Source: an uncultured Planctomycetaceae bacterium (GTDB lineage: Bacteria; Planctomycetota; Planctomycetia; Pirellulales; Pirellulaceae). Taken from it: a DNA stretch of 8,273 nt. Every line of letters begins with the position of its first letter. Within the stretch, counting starts at the first letter, position 1. Under the pieces are notes generated by a model. It made no database searches. It saw nothing but the letters and a program-made list of their open reading frames with translations, and was not told the origin of the DNA. Below, in pieces: positions 1 to 5,428 of the stretch. The translations under genes and the position numbers were made by a program. The DNA is taken from assembly GCA_903927685.1 (NCBI GenBank), contig CAIYOB010000881.1, positions 1-8,273 of the forward strand, written 5' to 3'.

Positions 1-1279
1 CCGTGAGTGCGAGGATGACGCGCCGGCGCTGACCGTTTCGCTGTTCCCATTGGCGGATTCTCCGGGTTGCCTCGTAGCCGTCGAGCAGCGTGGCGTTGGC
101 CCGGATGAAGCCGAACAGGTCGCTGAACTGCTCCGGCGTGCCGAAGAAACGCGGCGAGGTGAACCCCGTGAAGACGTCCCACGGCACGATCACGTTGGCG
201 CCGAGCGCGTAGGCCGACGCGATGAAGCGGCGGTTGTGCGGCACGTCGTCCGATACGAACGTCATCAGGAACGTCTTGCCCAACTCGTGTGCCGGCCGCA
301 AACGCCGCTCGTAAAGGAACGCGGGATCGCCTTCTTTGGCCGGATAGGTTTCGTTCAAGGCAAAGTCGTGGACCGCGGCATAGTCCGTCAAGAACTCCTC
401 GTTCGCATTGCAGGAGTAGGCGAGTTTCCGGCCGGCGATGCGGTCAATCTCCCCGTGCATCTCGCGGAGAAAGCGGAGGCCCGCTTCGGTTTGAAACTGG
501 CGGAATAGCTCCCGCAGTTCGTGGGGCCCTTTCCACGCGCTGAGGCCCGCGTCCGGGTCGGTGCCGAGGCTGAGCAGGAACCGGGCGTAGTCGAACGCCG
601 CCAGATCGTCGACGCCCCATTGCGTCCGCTGACTAGGCGTCGAATGCGCGGCGAGGTATTCGCGGAATGCCCTGAGGCAATGTACGCAGAAACAACCGCC
701 ATAGTTGGTCATCAGGCTGTTGAGCTGGACGCCGTCCATCTGGAAGTAGTCCACGCCGGCGTCCAGCGAGTAGCGGGCGTGCGCGAGGAAGATCGCCGCG
801 TACTGCGGGTTGTTCGGGCAGCAGAATCGGCCGCCATAGCTCTTGGTCCAGGGATCCTTCTGGGGCTCGCCTTTCATGTTCACCGTGCGCGCGTCGGAGA
901 ACGTGCGAGTGGCGGCGGAAGGCGAGTCGGTCGGCTGGCAGTTGAGCGTGCCTCCGACGACATATCCCGCGGCTTTGCACTGGGCGACGAACGCCCGGGA
1001 GGATTCGGCATTCCCCGACAAGTAGAGCCAGTCGATGCGGGTGGCGTGAAACTCGCGGGCGGATCTCAGCGAGTCGCGAGTGTCCGCGCGACTTGTCGGC
1101 CGGGGCCAACGACTGGAGAAACAGACGTCCGCCGCCTTCGGCGCGTAATCCGCCCGCGGACGAGGCCGGGCGATCTGCACAAACGTCGCGCAGGATTCAG
1201 CCGCCGGAAGCCCAGCCGACGGCGCCGGCAGAAGTGCTGCGACGAGGGCCGCGAGAGCCAGTTTCAGCGGTTTGTTCAT
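1..1279 (-). CDS. Secreted putative glycoside hydrolase, GH42/GH-A-like TIM barrel (3' end outside window)
   Basis: The frame is open from the ATG at 1279-1277 to the left edge, giving 426 codons with no stop, so the C-terminus is missing. Residues 1-27 form a signal peptide (MNKPLK, then an Ala/Leu-rich core), which supports this start; a weak purine-rich AGGGGG lies 9 nt upstream. After it comes a barrel-like region with strands such as RIDWLYLSG (81-89), GVDYFQMDGVQLN (175-187), KLAYSCNAN (285-293), FALNETYP (306-313), KTFLMTFVS (335-343) and ANVIVPWDVF (361-370). CCPNNP at 153-158 and CFCVHC at 196-201 precede an F-x-x-YL helix, a pattern typical of uncharacterised GH42-like hydrolases; in GH42 beta-galactosidases a C-x-C-x-x-C group helps bind zinc. 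Candidate acidic catalytic residues are D182, E310 (after Asn, as in clan GH-A acid/base sites) and D368, but this is inference. The substrate is unknown. The protein is probably exported to the periplasm or outside the cell. It could instead belong to another TIM-barrel family of unknown activity. Confidence 0.82.
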   Translation of the reverse strand, partial: MNKPLKLALAALVAALLPAPSAGLPAAESCATFVQIARPRPRADYAPKAADVCFSSRWPRPTSRADTRDSLRSAREFHATRIDWLYLSGNAESSRAFVAQCKAAGYVVGGTLNCQPTDSPSAATRTFSDARTVNMKGEPQKDPWTKSYGGRFCCPNNPQYAAIFLAHARYSLDAGVDYFQMDGVQLNSLMTNYGGCFCVHCLRAFREYLAAHSTPSQRTQWGVDDLAAFDYARFLLSLGTDPDAGLSAWKGPHELRELFRQFQTEAGLRFLREMHGEIDRIAGRKLAYSCNANEEFLTDYAAVHDFALNETYPAKEGDPAFLYERRLRPAHELGKTFLMTFVSDDVPHNRRFIASAYALGANVIVPWDVFTGFTSPRFFGTPEQFSDLFGFIRANATLLDGYEATRRIRQWEQRNGQRRRVILALT

Positions 1280-1368
1280 CGTTTTCTGCCCCCTGCAGAT
1301 CTCTGATGTGATGTCACCGTTCGCCAGTTCCGATCTCCCTTTTCCGTCAGCAGGTCGAGACACGTGAT

Positions 1369-1497
1369 CTACCGGACAAGGTAGTTCTTGAAGACCGCCG
1401 GCGAGATCTTGTGGTCGAAACGGTAGTCTTGGGCAACAATTGCTGCGGGGATTTGCGGCACGGCAAGGAACAGGCAGGGGCGACTGGAGAGGTTCAT
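1369..1497 (-). pseudogene. Truncated 5' remnant of a secreted-protein gene (probable pseudogene)
   Basis: From ATG (1497-1495) to TAG (1371-1369) the minus strand encodes 42 residues that look like real protein. There is a signal-peptide-like start (MNLSSR, a hydrophobic core to about residue 22, then AIVAQ) followed by DYRFDHKISPAVFKNYLVR. About three quarters of third positions are G or C, like the neighbouring genes. From memory, a segment of the form DYRFDHKIS...NYLsRsIT occurs in a family of large secreted planctomycete proteins; I could not check this. If so, the TAG may replace a sense codon (TCG would restore Ser), since the next codons read Ile-Thr. Reading past the TAG, the frame stays open for 30 more codons and ends in TGA at 1278-1276, overlapping the ATG of the hydrolase gene. 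The rest of the original gene would have been lost. It may also be a chance ORF or a small expressed peptide. Confidence 0.38.
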
Positions 1498-1633
1498 GGT
1501 CAGCCTGTGCACGGTCTCGGCAGGTTTCGCCAGGATTGCCGAAACGCCTTCGGGCAATCATAGTGAGTCGATTCCGCAAGCCCGGTTCAAATCTCCCAGG
1601 TTCACGAAAACCGTTTCGCGGGAGGTATCGTCT

Positions 1634-1665
1634 TCTAAGCTTAGACGCGATCGCGGGGTCGCGAT
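1634..1665. promoter_or_regulatory. Palindrome cluster, candidate operator upstream of the plus-strand operon
   Basis: Three symmetrical elements lie in 32 bp. TCTAAGCTTAGA at 1634-1645 is a perfect 12-bp palindrome. CGCGATCGCG at 1646-1655 is a perfect 10-bp palindrome that abuts it. ATCGCG-GGGT-CGCGAT at 1650-1665 is an inverted repeat with a 4-nt spacer. The unit CGCGAT therefore occurs at 1646 and 1660 on the plus strand and, inverted, at 1650. The group ends 64 bp before the start codon at 1730, a plausible place for regulator binding or a 5'-leader hairpin. I see no convincing -35/-10 pair, so the promoter itself is not called. A regulatory role is inferred from symmetry and position only. 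Confidence 0.4.
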
Positions 1666-1716
1666 AGTCCGTTCCCGGTTCACGACGATGCCAGCCCTGG
1701 CGAAAGGCCCTCCAAC

Positions 1717-1723
1717 AAAGGAG
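1717..1723 (+). promoter_or_regulatory. Shine-Dalgarno site fixing the start at 1730
   Basis: AAAGGAG lies 6 nt before the ATG at 1730. This strong site, together with a signal peptide beginning exactly there, selects 1730 over the in-frame ATGs at 1496 and 1688. Residues upstream of 1730 in that frame do not look protein-like. Confidence 0.8.
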
Positions 1724-1729
1724 TCGGCG

Positions 1730-4700
1730 ATGTCTTCGCTGCATTCTTGGTCTGTTTGTCTTGTTTTACTCTTCTCGTGGGTTGCTTCGGCGGCGGATCC
1801 GCCGCCGCCAGCCGAACCGCCGACAACCCCGGCTCCCTCGACGCCCGCTCCGGCAGCACCGGCTCCTTCGACGCCGCCGGCCGCAACTCCGGATCCGGCA
1901 CCGCCGGCCCCGAATCCCCCGAAAAAGCCTGACGAGAACATCCTCCGCGAGCAGACAATCTATGTGCCTTACGAAAAGCTGCCCAAGGTCTTTGAGCAGC
2001 CCGGACGAGGCGTGTTCGTCCCCTACGAGGAGTTTCAGAAGCTGTGGGAACAGGCCCGTGCGGCCCTGGCAAAGCCGCCGGAAGTCAAGCCGCCTGTCGC
2101 GGCCCTGTTAACCGAGATTAGCAGCGAAGCGGCGGTGGGCGACGAAGTAGTCACCGTCACCGCCAACCTGAAAATCGAATTGCTGACCGACGGCTGGCAC
2201 GAAGTGCCGTTGCGGCTGGGCGATGCGGCCATCTTGTCCGCGCGGCAAGGCGACCTGCCGGCGCGGATGGCGGCCAAGCCGGACATCGGCTATGTTCTGC
2301 TGCTGCAGAAGAAGACGCCCGAGCCGGAACAGATCACCATTACGCTTCAGTACTCGAAAGCGTTCACCAAATCGCCCGGGCAGAATGTCGTTTCGTTCCA
2401 AGCCCCCCAGGCGCCAGTGAACCAATGGCGAATCCGGGTTCCGCAAGCGGGCGTCAAGGTGAACGTCCAGCCGCTGGTGGCCGCCACGGAAGAGCCGCCC
2501 GTTGCCGCACCGGCCGCCGGCGCCGAGGGAACGCCCCCACCGCAGCCCAAACCCGAAACCGTGGTGTTGGCCTTCGTGGGCGCCGCGCCCAGCGTGCAGA
2601 TCGACTGGACGCCCAAGGCCGAAGGTGCGACGGGCATGACCGCGCTGGCCACGGTCCAAACGGAACAACAGGTCAGCATCGACGAAGGCGTGGTTCGGAC
2701 CAGGACACAGCTGGCGTACACGATCAGCCGCGCCGAACTGTCCGAGCTGGCGATCGAGGTGCCCGCCGATCAGAAGGTGCTGAACGTGTTCGACCCGAAC
2801 GTCAAGGAGTGGAAAGTCGAACAAGCCGGAGACCTCAGCAAGATCACCGTCCAACTGTACCAGCCGGCCCGAGAGAGCCAGCGATTGCTGGTGGAAATGG
2901 AGAAGTTCAGCGAAGACCTCCTGCAGAAGCCGATTGCCGCGCCGGTCGTGCATGCGTTGGGCGTGGGCCGTCAACAAGGGGTGGTTGTCGTGCAGGTAGC
3001 TCAGACACTGCGGGCCGAACCGGCCACGCGGGTCGGCCTGCTGCAATTGGACGCCAATGAACTACCGCCGACCTTGGCCAACACGCCCTGGAACTTCTCC
3101 TTCCGCTTCCCTGCAGTGCCGTTTGAATTGACGCTGCGAGCGGAAAAGGTCCAGCCGCAGATCCAAACGCACGAGTTGGTCGAGGCGTATCTGGAGCCCG
3201 AGCGTCTGACGCTGGACCTGCTGGCCTTGTACAAGATCGACCGAGCCAGCGTGTTCCAGCTCGAACTGGACATCCCATTGGGCTTCGAAGTCCGCGCCGT
3301 GCGCGGGCACGCCGCGGCAGGCGCCGAGGCGGTCGTGGTCGACACGCATCATGTCACGGCCGGCGAGAAGTCGCAGCACGTGGTCGTGAATCTGGCTCGC
3401 AAGGCGATCGGCCACGTGGGCTTGTTCATCGAGCTGCAGCGCCAGCTGGATGCCCCCCATCTGCTCAGCTTCACCGGCCAATCCTCCGACGTCCCGCTGC
3501 CCCTGCCGCGCGTCTCCGCCGCCAAGGAGATCGAACGCTCGGTGGGGCGGCTGTTGGTCTACGCTCCGGAGAATCTGAGCGTCAATCCGGTCAAGACGGA
3601 CGGCGTCCAGTCGATCTCGTTTGCCGAAGCCGTACAGGACACGGCCTCGACCCGCGACGGCCGGTTCGGGCCGGCGCGCGAGGTGCTGGCCTATGCCTAC
3701 ACCCAAGCGCCGGTGGACCTCAACCTGTCCGTCGAGCGCCGCAAGCCGGATGTCAGCGTCCGGCAACTGCTGCTGGCCCGCGTCGAGGCGGGAATGATCA
3801 AGTACGAGGCGACGTTCTTCTACGAGATCCGGTACAGCAGCGTCAAGTCGTTGCGGCTGGATGTGCCCGCCGAACTGGTCACCACCAAACAGCTCCGCAA
3901 CTTGACGCCGGCCGTGGCCAGCGAAGCGCCGCTGGACCCGCAGCCCGATGACGTGCCGAAGGAAGGCGCCGACGCGCTGGTCGCGTTGGAGTTGACGCGC
4001 AAAGGCGAATCCGAGTTCCTGGGCGAAATTGCGATCCGGTTCGCGTGGGACAAGAAGATCGGCGACCTGCCGGTCGGCAAGCCGTTCGAGGAAACCGTGC
4101 CCGTGCTGCAGCCGCACAAGAAGAGTGTCGACCGCGCCTGGGGCCAGGTCGTCGTCGCCAAAGCTGAAACGCTGGACCTGCGGCCGCTGGGCGACCCCGT
4201 GGGGCTGCGGCCAATCGACCCGCAACTAGACTTGATGCCCGGCGTCAGCGTGGCCGATGCGGCCCGAGCCTGGGAGTTCTACGAGGATTGGCAGCTCAAG
4301 CTGTCGGTCACGCGTTACGAGTTGGTCGAGGTGAAACGCGGCAGTATCGAGCGGGCGGTGATCCGCATGGAGGCCACCCGCAGCGGCGTGGTCTCCGTCC
4401 AGGCCCTGTACCGCCTGCGGAGCGTCCTGCAGCGGTTGCCGGTCGTGCTGCCCCGGGACGTCAGCTTCGACACCGATCCGTTGCGTATCAACGGCCGCTC
4501 GGTGGCGTTGGAGAGCGAAGAGCCGGCGGCAGGCCCGCCGACGGCCAGCACTCAGGCGGCCCCGGCCGCCGCCGCACCGGCGGCAGCCGCCGCGCCCGCG
4601 GATCAGGCCAATGCGGCGGCCCCTGCGAAAGCGGCCGATGATCCGACGCTCGCCGGTCGCGAGTACTACATCCCCTTGGCCGGCCACAACGCCGACGAAG

Positions 4701-5428
4701 CGCTGCTGCTGGAGTTGCGTTACACGATGCCCGGCAGCTATCAGCGACTCGATCTGCCGGTGTTTCCCAGCAATCCCGCGATCCAGAAAGTCTACCTGTG
4801 CGCGTACGTGCCACAGGAGCGCAAGGTGCTGGGCTCGCGCGGCCCGTGGACGGACGAGATGTCCTGGGGCTGGTACGAGACCCGGATGGCTCAGCCGCTC
4901 CAACGAGATGACCAATTGGTGGCCTGGGTGATCGAGGGCCTGAACGTGCCCAACCCCTTCCAGGACTTTGCCACCGACGGCCGCCTGTACACGTTTTCGA
5001 CGTTGCAGCCGGCCCAGCCGCCGAGCGGTTCCCTGCGTCTGGTCGCGGTCCACAAATACCTGCTGCACGGCCTGGTCTTCGGACTGGTACTGGTGGCCGG
5101 TCTGCTGGCGATTCGCCGTCCGCTGTCCCAGAAATTTGCGATCGTCGCCCTGCTGGTCATGGTCTTGCTGGCTGCGGGCGTCTTTACCCCAGCGTTCGCC
5201 CGGCAGGTCCTGGACGGAGCGTTGCTGACGGCGATCTTGATCGTGGGCGCCGCCTGGCTGGCTTGGCACCTGGCGACGACCTGGTCGCTGGTTGCGGCCT
5301 GGGCCCAGCGGCGTGCCGCGCGGCCGTTGATGCCGCCGGAGCCGCCCACGCCGCAGGCACCACCGCCGGCCGCGCCCGTTGCGGAATCGCCCTTCGCCAC
5401 GCAGGAAGGAGGCCCCAGCAATGCGTAA
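1730..5428 (+). CDS. Giant secreted multi-module beta-rich protein with three C-terminal TM segments, function unknown
   Basis: This is a complete protein of 1232 residues. Residues 1-21 are a signal peptide (hydrophobic core, then WVASA before ADPPP). A Pro/Ala/Thr linker follows (about 22-67). Next comes a double VPYE mini-repeat (79-90 and 97-108), then a beta-rich N-terminal domain (about 120-245). Further modules show a strand ending in Pro, with the Pro at about 345, 516, 713 and 908. An Ala-rich linker lies at 932-969. Three membrane segments follow at about 1110-1128, 1136-1153 and 1163-1190. Arg/Lys after segment 1 (RR 1129-1130) and after segment 3 (RR 1194-1195) predict a periplasmic body and a cytoplasmic Pro-rich tail. 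The mature chain has only one Cys (1024). No enzyme motif is visible. The next gene overlaps its end and encodes a paralogue. I do not recognise a named family; it resembles uncharacterised large planctomycete envelope proteins. Existence as a gene is near certain; the role is unknown. Confidence 0.95.
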   Translation: MSSLHSWSVCLVLLFSWVASAADPPPPAEPPTTPAPSTPAPAAPAPSTPPAATPDPAPPAPNPPKKPDENILREQTIYVPYEKLPKVFEQPGRGVFVPYEEFQKLWEQARAALAKPPEVKPPVAALLTEISSEAAVGDEVVTVTANLKIELLTDGWHEVPLRLGDAAILSARQGDLPARMAAKPDIGYVLLLQKKTPEPEQITITLQYSKAFTKSPGQNVVSFQAPQAPVNQWRIRVPQAGVKVNVQPLVAATEEPPVAAPAAGAEGTPPPQPKPETVVLAFVGAAPSVQIDWTPKAEGATGMTALATVQTEQQVSIDEGVVRTRTQLAYTISRAELSELAIEVPADQKVLNVFDPNVKEWKVEQAGDLSKITVQLYQPARESQRLLVEMEKFSEDLLQKPIAAPVVHALGVGRQQGVVVVQVAQTLRAEPATRVGLLQLDANELPPTLANTPWNFSFRFPAVPFELTLRAEKVQPQIQTHELVEAYLEPERLTLDLLALYKIDRASVFQLELDIPLGFEVRAVRGHAAAGAEAVVVDTHHVTAGEKSQHVVVNLARKAIGHVGLFIELQRQLDAPHLLSFTGQSSDVPLPLPRVSAAKEIERSVGRLLVYAPENLSVNPVKTDGVQSISFAEAVQDTASTRDGRFGPAREVLAYAYTQAPVDLNLSVERRKPDVSVRQLLLARVEAGMIKYEATFFYEIRYSSVKSLRLDVPAELVTTKQLRNLTPAVASEAPLDPQPDDVPKEGADALVALELTRKGESEFLGEIAIRFAWDKKIGDLPVGKPFEETVPVLQPHKKSVDRAWGQVVVAKAETLDLRPLGDPVGLRPIDPQLDLMPGVSVADAARAWEFYEDWQLKLSVTRYELVEVKRGSIERAVIRMEATRSGVVSVQALYRLRSVLQRLPVVLPRDVSFDTDPLRINGRSVALESEEPAAGPPTASTQAAPAAAAPAAAAAPADQANAAAPAKAADDPTLAGREYYIPLAGHNADEALLLELRYTMPGSYQRLDLPVFPSNPAIQKVYLCAYVPQERKVLGSRGPWTDEMSWGWYETRMAQPLQRDDQLVAWVIEGLNVPNPFQDFATDGRLYTFSTLQPAQPPSGSLRLVAVHKYLLHGLVFGLVLVAGLLAIRRPLSQKFAIVALLVMVLLAAGVFTPAFARQVLDGALLTAILIVGAAWLAWHLATTWSLVAAWAQRRAARPLMPPEPPTPQAPPPAAPVAESPFATQEGGPSNA
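1829..1888 (+). repeat. Imperfect 30-bp tandem repeat coding the Pro-rich linker
   Basis: Two units of 10 codons stand head to tail at 1829-1858 and 1859-1888. Their first 17 bases differ at one position, and both encode a segment beginning PAPSTP. The second half of the unit has diverged. They sit in the Pro/Ala-rich linker just after the signal peptide, so the linker probably grew by slippage or duplication. Confidence 0.6.
4535..4640 (+). repeat. Low-complexity Ala/Pro-rich linker, GCC/GCG-rich
   Basis: A run of GCC, GCG and GCA codons gives a chain of Ala with scattered Pro, Gln and Thr (about residues 936-970 of the 1232-residue protein). It separates the last beta module (Pro at 908) from the segment beginning GREYYIPLAG. 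It is most likely a flexible interdomain spacer, and the DNA is prone to slippage and length variation. Confidence 0.65.
5406..5412 (+). promoter_or_regulatory. Shine-Dalgarno site inside the end of the first giant gene
   Basis: AAGGAGG lies 8 nt before the ATG at 5421 and inside the last codons of the upstream gene. It is close to the ideal anti-16S complement, so the second gene can be translated strongly by ribosomes arriving from, or starting beside, the upstream stop at 5426-5428. Confidence 0.85.

Noticed and set aside
521..1306. Plus-strand open frame opposite the hydrolase gene
   Set aside because: Arg/Val/Glu-rich shadow; the minus strand gives a continuous 426-codon protein with signal peptide and barrel motifs.
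1308..1317. GTGATGTCAC as a CRP-type operator upstream of the hydrolase
   Set aside because: The half-sites are only 2 nt apart, much closer than CRP spacing, and symmetry does not extend further.
1524..1545. GTTTCG/CGAAAC hairpin as a terminator
   Set aside because: A 6-bp stem with a loop of about 10 nt and no U-tract on either strand; not a credible terminator.
1496..1729. In-frame 78-codon N-terminal extension of the first giant protein
   Set aside because: The extension lacks a good ribosome binding site and protein-like character, whereas 1730 has AAAGGAG at 6 nt and starts a clear signal peptide.
3062..4225. Minus-strand open frame of 387 codons inside the first giant gene
   Set aside because: Arg/Gln/Asp-rich shadow translation with no domain pattern and no start signals; fully covered by the plus-strand gene.
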